NCBI GenBank assembly: GCA_033439795.1
Contig: JAUTDP010000006.1
Location: forward strand, 2,728,001 to 2,792,000
Reading direction: 5' to 3'
Source of the DNA: Sordaria brevicollis
Taxonomy: Eukaryota > Ascomycota > Sordariomycetes > Sordariales > Sordariaceae
Length of the DNA: 64,000 bases
Numbering within the stretch: the first letter of the stretch is position 1; each line of letters opens with the position of its first letter. The notes beneath the pieces are model-generated. The model searched no databases, had not been told where the DNA came from, and worked only from the letters and a program-made list of their open reading frames with translations. Made by a program: the position numbers and the translations under genes. Positions 44,617 to 59,186 of this stretch are shown piece after piece.

Positions 44617-47600
44617 TAGGTAACCTTGCAAGTGGTTTGTTTTTGTGGCCTCCTCAGTCTTGTGCTTCGAAACAACCCCCAGAGAGACGAATCTCTTTGA
44701 GGAAGATGTACACGAGGACAGACAGATATGTAGTGGTGAGGCTGTAGTCCTCCCTGCAAATGTGCAGATTCTGATTCACACAACCAACCGGGGCGGCGCA
44801 GGAAGAGTCAATCACGAACTGGGCCCTCTTTGGAAACTTTTGCCTGCCGTGAAGTTGTCAAGATTAATATTGCTGTTGGTGATGCTGTTGCCGTCGTGTA
44901 ACTAGGTGTGCTGGATAAATCTACACGGAGGGGTACCTTGACGTTGAATGTGGTGAGGTATAGAGATCCAAAAAAAAAAAGAATACAAAGAATCGGAGAT
45001 GTGATGTTGTGAGCAAAGAGTGAGTGTGAGCTCTTCAGTTGAACGGCTTTGAAATGATTCGTTGGATGAGGAGATCTACTTGGCCTGAGATGCAAGGAAC
45101 ACGTGCCTTGATAGCCATCTAGGTGATTTGAGGTACCTCATTGCGCCTATAGGCCTGGTTTAGCGCGCCTATCTTGCCCTGTATTGCTCAGAAGTACCTG
45201 CCATCTTTTAGCCATCTATCTATGGGAAGTATTGACCACGGACCACGAAGTGCACTTCTCTAGGTAGGCAGCGAACGCGATGGGGCCCTGCAGAGCGGCT
45301 CAGAGGCGGCTACCGTGGCTACCTATCGATCACGTCGGTCGTGGATGTAAATGACTGTATCGTCTGGATGGATGGCAACTTCCACATCATATGCAAGGTA
45401 TTTTGACTGGATCAGCCTGGGTACGTCATCCATCCAACCACTCAGGAAGTCCGAGACGGGATCTGGGTCGCTGACGATGACTGATAAATGGTGCAGTGGT
45501 CAAGGAGTAGATCTAGAAGAGAAAATAGAAGGAACAGTCAGAGAGAGAGGCTCAAAGCTGGGCAGGTGAGGAAAAAGGCACGAACGGGCAGGCAAACACG
45601 GAGGGCCAAGACTTCTCGCGCCTGTGGCTCCGATGCTTCTGAGTGGTCAACCGCTGGACTCCGGTGGGAAAACGCCCTGAACGGGTCCGGGCGTCCCCCT
45701 AAATGCAGGTCATGCTTTCGCCAGGCATGGGGTGTGCTGAGGCCCGTGCTGGAGGCCGCTCAAAAACCGTTCCAGGCCGAGGGGCGTGCTGTCCCATCCC
45801 GCCCGTCTGCTCTCGCGGGCCCTGGCAACAACCACGGCAACATCGTTCGTAAGAGGTAGTCGTAGGGGGTGCATATTTTGACGACTTCCACTTCCCTTCC
45901 CTTCTACACTCTCTCTAGCTTTTCTTTGGTGGCGTCACCTCCCTGCCTTCTAGAAGCCACCCTCGCACAAAACAAACCCCGTGGTCGACTAGCTGTGTTT
46001 GAAGTGTCTCGTACTCTTACAGCTTGCAGAAAAAGGACCGGAGAACAACCCGGGAACGTGAACGTGACTGGCAAGCTAACCATCTACGGAAAAAGAGGAA
46101 GCAAGAGAGATGCATCATTACAGTCCTTTCGACGAGTAATTGGCGCATCCGATGCCTTACCACTACGGAAGAAGACCCTTGATGTCCTCACTAGTAGATT
46201 TTGCAGCTATCTTCGGAAATTCTTGTTTACCTTCTTCGCGCAGGTGGTCCTCCCAATCTCCGAATGGGGATTAGGTTGGTTTCCGGAAGCCTTCGATAAG
46301 CCTCAAAAGAATGAATGGCATGCCTGGGGTTGATTTCAGGATTGTCTTGCGCCGAATATTTGACCGTGACTATTGCTTCGCATAGATGAGTCTTTCCATG
46401 AGAAAAGATGCCCCAAAATATCCCGGGCTTGCCAATCAAGTGAAGAAACCCGACGACGTGTGCCAGCTCAGTCGTCAGCTCGCCGGACCATTCATCCATC
46501 TGTCGAGACCGAAGGCCCCCATCCCGGATCCGACACGGCGTTGAATGGACATGATCCCGGGTGTTTTCCTGCACTTGCTGGCTCAAGCAACCTTCTGCAT
46601 CTTCATATTGGAAGAGAGACCAGGAATGCCATGGCGAAGCACCTATGAGATACCCCGGAATGGTCGCGCCCTGATCGGAGCGTGATCTCGTGTCCGGACC
46701 TCGCATGCATCAAGAACGAGGCGCCTATCCCCTCCCATCATCCGCCTGTCGATGCTATTCTTAGTTGCCACCCCATAGTCTTCCCTCTCAAGATAATCGT
46801 TTGCGAATCGGATGTGAAAGGCTACCCTGATTCCGCCTTGTCATGATGCCATATTTGGCGAGTCTCGAGGCATCAGGAGGTGTCGCTCCGACAGCATGGT
46901 GAGTAAGTCGCCTTGACCAAGATATCTCAGCATGACAGGCATGCGAGCATTCCGTGCAGGTCCCAGCCATCACGAAAGATCTTGTTACCTGATAGGGTTC
47001 CACAAACTATGCAATGGGAGGCAAAAACAGCGTGGACTTTGAGGCATGGCTGCGTGTTGATTGCAGTCCTGCTCACTTGTCTTTCTGACGTTATCAATCG
47101 CTACTATCGGGAGCTTCTCTCTTCAACATGGTCGTAACTTGAGGAGCCCGAGACTTCCGAGCCAAACTAGGAGACGCTAGATTGCTGCTTCAATTGATGA
47201 TGGAAAGGTCAGGGTGGTTTTCAAATCTTGTCTCACCTTAGTCCACGGCGGACAATGATGGGCCAACTGATGCCCAGCCCCTGGGTAATCCCAGACAGCC
47301 ATCCCACCCCCTAGCATTGTCCACACTAGGCTTCTGCCATAATCGGAGACACATCGGCGCCGTGCTACACCCCCGACCAGTTTGGTGAGACTAGGAGTTC
47401 CCTGACAGCAGGCCACGGCCGCCCATGAGACAAGCAGATCATCGTCCGATTAATGTGTCAAGCGTAAGTTCGAACTGAAAGCCTGTCACACATTACCACG
47501 GGTCAAGTGGGGAATACCATCGAGTAACCATGATCTACCGTCTTGAGCGACATAGCTGGCGGGCCGAGATATGAGGCGTGTAGTGACATGCTTGTGGGAC

Positions 47601-50600
47601 AGGCAAATGCGGGTGCGGTTTCGAGACAAGCAACAGACACGCAGCAGACAGACTCTTGGGGTCTTTATCAGGCCCCATGGAATCAACTCGCGACTCTGCT
47701 TGCTTCGGAGTATGCGCCACGTAGGCATCCAGCCGGTCTGAGATCATCATGGGGACGGTATTTCGCTCCTCCAGGAAGCCTGCCTTGCCAAGCTTGTTCT
47801 TGTGATAGCCTCCCTATCCACCTTGGGCTAGATCAAAGTGGTCCACCTCGGTCACGGCATGACGCTTGCGGCGGTGCAATCTATGGTTCGTCTCGGCGAG
47901 GCATTCGGTGGCAAAAGGATGCGGTCCTGTCTGTCGTGGCATAGTTGAACAGAAACTGAAGCCTAAAGGGACGGATTCGGAAGGGGTCAGCGATCAAATT
48001 TGGAAGTCTTTTCAGAAACAAACCTGAATTCGGAGAGGAAGACGATGTTTGAGCAACCTCTGAACAACTCAAATTGGCCCGAAGTGCTATGAGAAGCTTC
48101 AAGCACCACAGATGTTCCCTGGCTCGGTAGTTGTAGCGGTCGTGGACTGAGGATACCCGTCTGCAGCGACTTGCGCAAGTTCGGGTATGTGGTGACCACT
48201 CCCAGGAGGGTGGTCTCGTACGAAGCTCCCTATTCTTCCCAGTGCTCGGCCAACTTGCGCGAGAGTGGCAGGCCCCGGAACGAGAGTGCAGATAGATCCA
48301 GGCTCTATAGGCTTACTGCCGTATCAAGTCAGTCGCTAGGAGAATGTCCGGTGATTGTCGGATTGAAATGAGCATGTCGGAGATGTTGATGTGAATAAAC
48401 GTACCGAACGTCGGGATGTCTGTCCAGACATTGGAGTCGAGTTGGGGCGGGAAATGGAAGACACTTTCTGCGGAGAGGCGGCATGGTTACACCTACACCC
48501 TTCTCTCTTGCTGATTGGAGAATCCATGGCGGTTTTGAGTAGGCAGGCAACCGAAGCTATCATGGTGATTGTGGGTGCAGTGGCCGGATCCCATGTAAGC
48601 TCTCAAGCCTTTGTGTTTCCGTACGCCTGCCTGTCCCAACACCTTTGGTACGGAGCAGGAATCTCGGATACCCATAGTATGAGTAACCCGTTGATGACCA
48701 TTCACAGGGCGTTCCAGCCACCCTCAATGCCAAATTCAAGGATGTTCTTCTGGACTACACCGACCAGATAACCGAGCGGGGATTGCTGACTATCGGCCAT
48801 GAAGAGCAGTATTAAGACACGGAAAGGACCTTCTGAACCGATGTGCTGCTTGGCTGCCACTGGTAAGATGTGGCACTATAGCCTACGTTAAGCACCCAAA
48901 GCAAAACGAGGAACAGATTACAGCTGAGAGGGCGATAGAAGATGTACTTGGAAAACAAAGTATGGGGAACTTACAGCTGGATGGCCTACCTTAAATCGTA
49001 TCGACGAAAAATTGCCTGGGGAATAATGACGTGCGGATATCTGACCAAACTCGTGGGGCTGATCAGGGAAGGCTGCTCAAGCATCGAACAGCTGGGAAAC
49101 TGTGATATGTCCACCGGAAGCACACCTTACCATTATGCCTTCAGCTTGGTTGTAAGGTGGTGAAAAGCGACACCGGCGTCTTGAGCCCTCCATGTTAGCC
49201 AAGCTTGTCACAGCCTGCTGTAACGAAACTCGGGACTGCCGTTGGGTAGACTCTTGTTCTTCAACCAACCTTGGGGCCCAACCTGTGCCGAAGGACTTGA
49301 TACCGTCGAAGCGTGGTGTTGTACCAGCCGTCATGACCATGTATCTGCAAGTACCGTTTTGTTGAATGTGTCCGGAAACCTCCGGGAGCCAACCAGGGAG
49401 CGGCTTTTGCCCTAGATAGACCAAGCAGCTCATGAGTGTCTATAGTCAAGACACAGACGGGCCTCACTGGTTGCACCTCTCGCACATATGCCGAGCTGCC
49501 TGGAATGTCTTGAGGGAGTGACGGTTTGTGCCTAACAGCAGACACTACCTATGCCTGTATGCCCGGTGGAATTTCATGATTCGAGCCCCGTGCATGAGCC
49601 ATTGCCAGTGGCAGGCTCAACTTTCCGCAGGTGTTGTCCAGCGTGAATGTCGACGAATGTCCTGGGTTCTGATGAAGACGGACTGGTGCGGAGGCAGACA
49701 TCGACGACCGAAAGGCTCGCTAAGGGCAACAAGCAGGCAGACGACAAGCTCTGGATGATACTCTGGGTCGTCTCGACTCATCGATGAGGAGACAGTAAGA
49801 GCTCGGGCGCATTAATGTCTGCATAGAATCGTGTCACATCCTGGTCCAGCTTCACACCCTCTGGAAATGGACTGGTGAACCAACCAATCGTCGCCGGTGA
49901 AGCAACCGCCGGGCTGGACAGAGACCTGCGACCGGTGAGAGAAGGCCATGACGGATACCTGGAAAAGCATCAGTGAATTGTCAGTCACTCTGATGACAAA
50001 GGCCGCGGCGACAGCTGATTGGATCCGGTCGATATCTCATGCTGGGTAAAGGTCTCGGTAATGAAACAGCATCGACCGCTAACAGACTGTGGCGTGATTT
50101 GAGGGTATGTTTGTTAAGGAACTGTGATGGGGTGATGCATACCTCTCTCTTTTCCATTCCCTCCTTTCTTTTCCCCGAGCAGCGATCAGACTGTACAGGT
50201 ACCTGGCTCGCCTGGCTGCTTCCTGGCGGCTTTTCTGGACCAGTCACGGACTTCGGAAAGACAAGCCAGCCTGTGTGGGCAAGTAACACTGGCACCCCGT
50301 ACATCACGAGCAGGAGCATGGGGGATGAAGGCGGGTGACACGGATTCGCAATAAACCATTTGTTCCATCGCAAATACCGAGAGAGACAAACGGTGCGACA
50401 CAGGTTGAGACCAGGAAGTGAATGCCTGCGCTGACCTGGAAGAATAATGAGGGGAAAAAGAAGCGTCTGCTTCGGCAGGATCCGGGCCTGGTGGTGGTGG
50501 AGGGGTGATGGGCGAAAGAGATGTGCATATCGATTCGAAAGAAAAGGGAATAGGTAGAGCGAACGGGGCGGGAGTGACGATGCTCTCAAGCCTGGGGCTG

Positions 50601-53600
50601 TCAGGTTCCAACGATGTGTCGTTACCGTCATGTGCGATTGAACACATAAAGTAGGTAAGGGAGCGGGACAGGTGAGAATGATCTCGTGGGGAGACTGGAA
50701 TGAGATGGAAAACTGTAGTGCCCTACTGTCAAGTGCTGACAGCAAAACCGCCAAGTCCGGCCGTCGCAATGGCCATGCCCAGATTCTCTGCATCGACGAG
50801 ACTGCTGTGGATTGCAGTGACCAAATATGAGGTGATGTGACCATATGGAAGGAAGGTTGGTAGAGGTATCATGACGGGAAGGAACCTCGAAATTCAACAC
50901 AGCACCTGCTACCTCTAGGTTGCTAATTTCCCTCGGAACCGAATCTGGGAATGTGGCCTGCATCTTGTCGCAACAGAGACGGAAAGCGCGTCGCTCACTC
51001 AGGTCCCGGAGCAGGCCCCGTGTCCACCACAACCGCTGCCCCTGGGAAGGAACCTCATGGGGTTTCTTCTACCGGCACCCGAATGGTTCGATTATTGTCC
51101 TGCGTTCTTTCCCATTTTTCAATCTCCATGTCGGTCGGAGTCGAATGCTGTTTGTAAACCGGAAAGGGAGAGCAGTCGCAGCCAGTGTCCATGCCGGAGG
51201 AAGAAGGAGAAAGTTCAGTTCCCCATGATGTCTGCCTGGAGCTGGCACTGTGTCGAGGAGAACTGAGAGGGCAAGGACGAGGACAGACTGAAGGCTTCAC
51301 TTCCACTTTCCATGTGACTGGATCCAGTCAATCTGGGGGTAGACAGTCGAAACATAAAGTGCCGCGTCAGTGCTAAACACATGAGTTCACTCTGCGACTT
51401 CCATTTCAAAGCCCGTTCTCATATTTTGAGACATTGACCGGTTGTCGTTGAGAGTTCTCGAAGTGGGTCTTGAATAGTCACGGTGCGGAAAAGGTGCCAA
51501 GCACGCCAAGCGGAAATGGGTCGCGGCAGCAGTATCCAATCAAGACACAGGAATAAGTGGGGACATTGTCAGAAATTCAAATGGGGGGTTCTGTTCTGTC
51601 CCCTGTCGCCGCAACTGGAGAGGACCTAACACTGAAGCTTGGCGTTGGCTTTCGATCGCACTTCCCTTGTGCCATTCTTCAACCACTCATTCGACGAGAT
51701 GAACGGACGCTTCAGTTCTCTCCAAGTTTCTCTCATCAAAGTCTTATCAGTCTCTCCTTTGACTGAACCAATCGTTAAGAGGGGGCTCATCAGGTACATA
51801 CCTTACCAACGGGCAACTTTTTCCAGTCTTATCTGGATGAGTCTGGAGGTCGCAGGTACCGTACCAAACTTCCACCATAACCGTCATTTCCCGCGTTGAT
51901 TGACTGACTTTTCTCGACAGATAACCCGCTCTTTTTGCTGACCAGCCATCTCCGAGGAGGATGCTGACTTGCATTGGCCGGCTTCTGGATGGATGAGTGA
52001 TCTTCGTCGGCATCCTCGTCCATGGCGCCTCACGACCCGTTTGGATTTTCGGATCAACATGCATTGCCGATCAGCTTCCAGAATCTCTCTCTGTCTCTGT
52101 TTCTCTATCAGCTCATAATCTCTTCGTTTTCCGCGAGGCAAATGTCGGGGTAGGCATCTGAGCGGGTAATTTTGGCTTCATATACTACGAACAAGGAGCT
52201 GGAACCATATCTAATTGACTTTCCAGGTGCTCTGGACGCGCCATAGTCTCGTTGCGGCAGTGGCTGCACGACATGTGTAACCCCCCAGGCCATAACCTCT
52301 GTGTATTCAGGTGGTTGATTGGCTTCGACTGTGGTAGCCCTTGAACGAGCCGATTCGGAAGAGAGAGCTGGCACCTCTGTCACCTTCCCATCCAATATGG
52401 GCGTGTGTGTTCATGCACCCTACCAGAGGATTGAAGAACCAGGTACTGTCCAGTGAACCGACCACTGAAGGGTGGTGAGACAACCACTACTACTACGGGC
52501 AGTCTTGATCGCTTTCTGGGCGAAGAACGATCAAATTCAGGTACGAACGTTTGTAATTCAAACTCGCCCTGACGTTGACGCTGATTTCGTCCCCTTTACC
52601 AGAGTTGGCTGCATTGCTACTGAACTTGGCCAGAGCTCTCCAGCCCGAATATTATTCTATGTGGCCTGCGACCTGCACTCCTCTCGCCTAATCTTTCTAC
52701 CCTCATCACCATTATCTATATCTCCATTACCTTCAACACGACTATTATCAGCAAACTGTCGTCTGAATCCATGTCACCCACGCATGGACCCTGGAGTTGT
52801 CAAAAGTCGGGGGAGTGATGTGTCACATGGCACAGATCTCTTTTGCAGCGAAAGAGGTGTGGGAAAACATGGGGTACGCCAGAAACAAGCCCGAGGGCGT
52901 TTTTTTGTGTTCCAACCATCCGCCCAGCAGGCTTGCAGACTGCTTAACTGCCATGCTGACATTGTGTAGTACCGCTTCTTCTGTTGCCCTTACTGCCCCT
53001 GTCGTCCCTGTTGCCAGCCTTCCTGCCAGCCTGCTCCGCTGGATTCAGGTGCAATGTTTCGTTTTTTCAAGACTGGCGTGTGGAATGGCCCTTGAAACCG
53101 GCATGCAGCGCATTCTAGAAGAACATCTGATGCGCTCACAAACTATTTGGCTTTGTGCGCTTCTTGTTTGAGCCGGAACCTGGACGCCTACGCAACATGA
53201 GCCGTCTCGTTGAGCGGGCCGAACCGATTGTTGAAGCAGTCATGATACCGGTACTCCGTTGATGGAGGACTGTTCCCACATCGTCCTCATTCTGCCAAGT
53301 CTCACCCGTTTCCGTTTGGTCAGTTTCCAACCACTCCATGATATGGACCACGACAATCACCATCCGAGATGTACCATCGCCAGAACAAGAACTCAAAGTC
53401 ATGCCACTCAGTCTGCTTGCCCCGTATTAACAGGGAAAGCGACTTGCATTTTCAACGACAAGCAATTCTACAAGTACCCCTTCTCGTCACTTCGTGTAAG
53501 TCCTCGCCCAATCGCTAGCCAAATCTATCTGGACCCCCCCCCCCCCCCCCCCCCCCCCGGGCAGCAGACGAAACGGCCGAAAGAATATCTCATCTGAAAC

Positions 53601-56600
53601 AATTGGATGAACCTCTTGCCCCCTTCCGCTATGGAGTCATAGGAGCGCTCTACGCCAGCAAGCCTAGCGCCAGCCTCGGGTTTGGTGGCTGGACACATGC
53701 ATCTGTTCGAAGAAAAGACGGCAACCTGCACAAACGACCTCCTGGCTTCCTATCCACTCACCCCTTTTCTCATGAATCAGCATCACCAGCTTATTCTGAC
53801 CACGCGGTAGATCAAGCATCGGATCGGCAGCAACAGCAACGCGAATGCCACCGATACGACCAGATCAAGCTTTTGGCGAAGGGAAAAGAACGGCCGAGCG
53901 GTATTTTCGTCCGTGCCTCCTAGGTTGATCATCCGTCCCCCCTTTGCCCGTCGTCTGGCTGGACCTTCAGTCATGGGACACCAAGGGTGGTCCCAGCACA
54001 GTATGACATGATTGGATCACAATGCTGAAACGGGAAAATCCAAAGAGTGAACCAAAACAAACTTCCCTCAGCCCAGTTGCTGACCTCCTTGCCGCAGAGC
54101 ATCTCCCTACTGGTTTGATCTTTGGTGTGTGGGGGCGAGGAAGAAGATGGGACACCGAGCACTACCTTGCCGGGCCCCGGGCAGTTTGCAGTTTTCTCGA
54201 TGGCGTGCATCGCGATCCCGGTAACGGACGTATCGCCCTGGCCACTCCAACGGCTGTGTCTGAAGAGGTGCCCGTCCAAATCTGCCTGCGAGGCTCCACG
54301 GTCGGGACCTTGGCCGAGATGTTCTTCAACGCTGAAGAGAGGCATATTTCGACCCCTGTTTCGACGAAGATCTACATGGGCGACCGTATACCTCACGTGT
54401 CGGTACAAGGGGCCCCGCTCTATCGAGTAAGACAGACCTGTATGTCCTTGATTTGGCCTTCCTGCAACAGCTTTGTTCGGCCGTTGCCGAACACGTCAAA
54501 CCTATAGGGCCGAAAGCTGAAGGCGTGCTGCATTTCTGGACTGGCCCTTCAGCTCTGCGCTGGCACGTCCTTACTGCAAAGCGGAATTTTCCTTTCTTTG
54601 GCTGACAATGTCTGGTCGGTTATGGGTTGGACCTTGGCCTGACCCTGTTCTCACCTTTCCGCCTCTTCATCGTCGACGCCTGACTTGGAGTGATGCAGGC
54701 AGTCAGCCAAAGAACTGCGCAGGCGAACTTACTGCAGCAATTTACCTCTGATGAAGCAGTACTGGGCTCAAGGACTGGGACATCCGATTAGTGTGGCAGG
54801 ATTCCGACTCTCAATGGCCCAGAGTCTGTCAACCGTCTGCAATTATCCGTCCCTGGGGGATCATTCCTTGTCAGGCGGGTTTCTCTTCAAATCAACACAA
54901 ATGTTTGTGGCGCATTGTAGAAGTCCTTGGTGGGAGGATACGTGCATGCCCTGATGCATAGAAGACGAGGATTCCAAAGAAGCCAGCAGAGAAGCGATCC
55001 ATCATGGCGCGGAACCTTTTGATACCTTGACCACAAGTCTGCGGGTAATCATATTTGGCAAATACGGATCCTTACGGTATTACTACGGATACCACTCAGC
55101 TTTTTTTACGGACAACGACGTGGTAAGTAAGATATCAGCCCCTTATGAAGCAACACCTTCACCAGAATCTCGCCCAACTAGCACTTCACACAGATTGTTT
55201 GGCATCCTTTGGCTTCCGCTCCTTTATTGCTGAGAAAAAGCGCATTGTATTCATTGTAGACAGCACCTCAACTGATTGGATATCCCCGGTCGACGGTTAA
55301 GTTATCGTTAAGACAGGAGGAAGTGTGGGTTTGCGACTTAGGCGGCCCCCTGCTTTGAAGTCTTGCGTAGTGTTTTCGATTCCATCACCGGAGTAGGCCC
55401 ATGGGGGCACCTTTCTACCCAGACTCACACGTGGACCTCGCGGGACATCATACGCTCTGGCAGTCGCTGCATTGAAATGCCAACCAAAGGTGCGGTCCAC
55501 CTAATCGCCTCGTCTGAGGAAGGACATCGGGCTCTGTCTTAAGATTAAAAAGACCAGGGACTCTTGACTTCTCTCCGCATCCATGTGTCCCATCGCTGTT
55601 GTCTCAAACCCCTGCGCTACCCATCTTGGTCTTGTTTGAACTTAAGAAGGTATAGCTATCCCTTCTGACCATCCCATCCTGCGTCTTTTAGTTTTCCCTT
55701 TACTCTCCGAGCTCTTTGGCGTTTTGGGAGCCCTAGCCTGGAGCTACACACATACTACCTGTACCACTCATCGCTGTGCTGGACGTACTTCCGAACGAAC
55801 TCCCGCGCTCCCTTCGCTCTTTTTGCCATTTCTATACGATCCTCTTCAAGCCACCGCACCCGGGGTCCTATCGAGGGCACTAGAAAGCCACCTACCTGCG
55901 ATCCTGCACTCGAACGGATTGTACGGCGCCATTGCCTTGGTTCATCTAGTGAAGGCGTGCTGGGAACAGCTGAGTATCGTGGTCGCCATCATTGCATGGA
56001 ATCATACGGTCGACGGAAGTTTCTAGACGAGTTAGCCAAGTACGGCATCAGCGAACGAGTCTCCAGAGCGCGGCTTTCCTTCCGACTTTTTTATCTCCTC
56101 AATACCATCGGCAAACACCTCTTCTTCCGCGCAATACAGTTGCCTGACGGCCAGCCGATACACCAACCTTTCAAAGACACCAGATCTGAGTTCGAGAGAC
56201 CAGAAAGATTTTGGATAAGGTGAGCTGAACATGACCAGAACCCACGAGCATTGTGTTTTCGCAGTCCGAACCTCGCCTCCCTACTGCCCTTCCCCCGTTT
56301 TCTTGCTGTCGGCCGGAACACTGCCTGGAAGGACCGATAAACCCGGGGGAGTGGTTCCCGGCTGCAGCAACCACTTCCTGCACATACTATCACTTTGAGC
56401 AATCGGAGCGGACATTGTCACGTAGGACAAGCACTGATCCCGACCAGGCACACACACTTCTTCTCTGACTTGCATGTTAGTGCATCACCCCTTACAGGAC
56501 GATGTCCGTTATGGTTGGCATCCAAGCCCTCGCAGAGATACCACCAAGAAATGGACAGCTAGGAGCAGAGGTCGGGGAAAAACAAAAAAGACTGCAGTTC

Positions 56601-59186
56601 TCTCCAATGACGTCGAGGCTCGATGAATTTGGAGGAGAGCCCCAGCCAGAACTTCGGGGGCTTTGGCTACAGATTCAGATTACGTTTCGAGCCAGCTGGT
56701 CCACTCGTCACTTCTGTGCCGACGGGCTTACCCTCTTGCTCCCTGCCGCCGTTCTTGTCCTTGCCCACCATGCTTATGTATATATATCTGCATATACAAG
56801 CTTACACCTTGTCTGAGTTCATGGAGAATGGCTTGGAACAGACGTGCTAACGAGACCTTTCTACTCTCTCGTCAGGATCAAGCGACGCGAGCTCCAACAA
56901 CCGTTTCTCGACGTTGTGCAGGGGGTGTAGATTGACCGCTTGGCACGACAGGGGCGCCTATCAAGGTCAGTCAACCAATCACATCCACAACCAAGTTTTG
57001 GCAAGCCACATCGGAATGAAGGATACTCCAAGTTGCTGAGTCGAGCACCGAGAGGATTAAAAGACAACAACGAACAATGGGAAACCGGAGGGGGGACGGT
57101 GTAAATGGGCGATGGAATCGACTGACGGCCACCGGACCACCCCTTCCAGGACACTCGCAACTTCCGCTCCTTCGTCTTAGGACAGGCTTGGAAGTTCTGA
57201 CTTCTAATCGGAGCGCGAGAATGGCATCTCTTTTCCACTATCTTTCAGGGCAGCATTGAAACTGTAGCGGAAGAGATTCACTGACACAGCACCCGGAAGG
57301 GGACTTCGTATAGGGAACGCACTCAGTAGCGAACACCTTCTCCCACGAGCCTCGTATGAATCCGCCGCTTTCAAAGGTAAATTCGCATTCCTTCCGGTTT
57401 CACGTTTCTTTTTCCTTTCCGATTCCTGATACAGCATGGTGTTGTTTTGCGTTGCCGGCCTTTTCGACCAACCCTTGATTCTTGCGGCCACTACGGCCGT
57501 ATGCAGCACCCTGGACCTGGACCCTTTGGCGATCGAACCTGGCGACATTTATCTGTACGGCACGCGAAATCTTACTCGGCTGTACCGGGACCAGGGTGAT
57601 GACATCAATATAAGCGCAATCAAGACGAATAAGCCGAGTTTCCACGACAAATACGCGGCTAGTCCATAGGTGACAGACGATGAGTTGTCTTTGATGCTTG
57701 TGGACAGTTACGACGAAGAGAGATGAGATGGGGTTTGTTGGATTTTCGAGGTTAGTGAACGACTATTCTGATCCATATCCTGCACAATTTTCATGTCTTT
57801 CGGCGTTTCCCGGCTTTGCCTTGAAACGTTTTTTCGACAAGGCTTGCACATCGTCTCCATACTTGGCCGCCAGGGTCGCCAGTGCGTTCCATCCCGACCT
57901 TCTAGCTTGTGTTAGTCCGGCCCACCCAGTCGGTTCCGCGGCCTCTCGCTGGCTGTCGGGTGCCCTAGCTCACAGTCTGTGAGTTTCCTATGCTCCAGCA
58001 TCTCCAGTTTCTGTCTTGGGCAAGCGCTCTCGGACAAAGGGTGGAAGATTTGTACAGGAGACGCCATCAAAGCATCAGTTGAAAGAAAGAAGATGATGCA
58101 GCTCTGGACGCGTTTTGTACGACGGCAGGGTTCCATCCCGATCGTTTGAGGGGCAACCCTACGAAGCGAATCCCGCGTTGCTCTTGTTCCGACTGGTCTG
58201 GCCGGGCCAAAGACCGCCAACTGCGAGCTCAAACAGTTTGGGACTCGATGTACCTCTGCACGGCAGGCGGTACTTGCTTGTACCACGCTGTGTTCACTTG
58301 CAGCAGTCCCAACAACCACCCTCTCCGGCTGTCAGCCTGCCTCTTGTTTTTGACACCCATGCTGTTGTTGCGCGGCTGGGGACACTGTTTGGTACCATGT
58401 ACCTACCTATGGAAAGCTCTGCTTGCATGCACCCTAGCACGCCAGGACAGGACAGGACGGAATGAGACTGGACGAGGGCATGGCAACAACAGTGCAGCTC
58501 AGCGAGCAAACATGATGCTGCCTCCCACTTTGAACCAGACGATTTTGCTTCCCTACTCTATCCCGTTCGCAAGATGCCTCGAATTTCTTCATTTTACTCT
58601 CCATTGGCACGTCTCTTTCACCCGCTATGCTATCTCTCTGCCAACCCCCCTGTTTCGTGATCAATACATATCTTCGATGCGACTCCTTTAGGTAGCATCA
58701 GAGCTTGGTTACTTTGGTGATCTTTCGCTAATACTTCTCTTGCGGCTTCTTCCAGGCTCTCCAATCAATTCCGGTGCCTCCTATAGCCCGGCAATGGCCA
58801 TGGTTTAGCAACGGCATCATGCCTTGGGATCAACGCTCCCCCCGTTGCCCGGCGCCGCATTATATCCACTTATCTAGCTGATGGATACATCGTCATGAGC
58901 TTCTTCTAGCGATGCTAGTGCCGTCTTTTCGTGTTGCACCGCGCAGGACCAACCTGGATTGTTCATTCAGTCATATCCTATGTCCGAAAACGGCACGCAA
59001 CTAACTCGGTTTTTGGGTTCTCATTAAATCACGCCTTGCTTGCTTGCTTCACGTTTCTGCTTGCTTACTATGGGACGGAAGACATGGGACAAGAGAGGAA
59101 TGGAAGCATATGACATGCTCAGGGAATCAGATGAAACCAAAAGTGGCAGCCCGCAAAAAGGAATCTCACTGACGCTGTGTTTTTAG
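44617..59186. other. 14.6-kb stretch without a recognisable gene, upstream of vib-1
   Basis: Only short open frames occur, scattered on all six frames. The longest (49981-50844 minus, 287 codons) has no motif and poor protein character. Composition is balanced and there is no RIP signature, so this is not a dead transposon island. It contains a C25 run at 53534-53558. Plausible contents are vib-1 promoter DNA, upstream exons, long leader sequence or non-coding RNA. Small multi-exon genes could still be hidden. Confidence 0.5.
53534..53558 (+). repeat. C25 homopolymer
   Basis: 25 cytosines in a row followed by GGG, the second very long C tract of the window. Confidence 0.9.

Noticed and set aside
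49981..50844. 287-codon minus-strand open frame in the vib-1 upstream region
   Set aside because: It opens with a non-convincing start and has no domain, no splice logic and a Leu/Ser/Pro-rich composition typical of chance frames; opposite-strand frames are also open.
59100..59186. Reading an in-frame ATG (about 59100) through TAG into the vib-1 exon as a third stop-readthrough case
   Set aside because: The TAG is part of a TTTTTAGCAG splice acceptor preceded by a CTGAC branch-like site, so an intron boundary is the simpler explanation.
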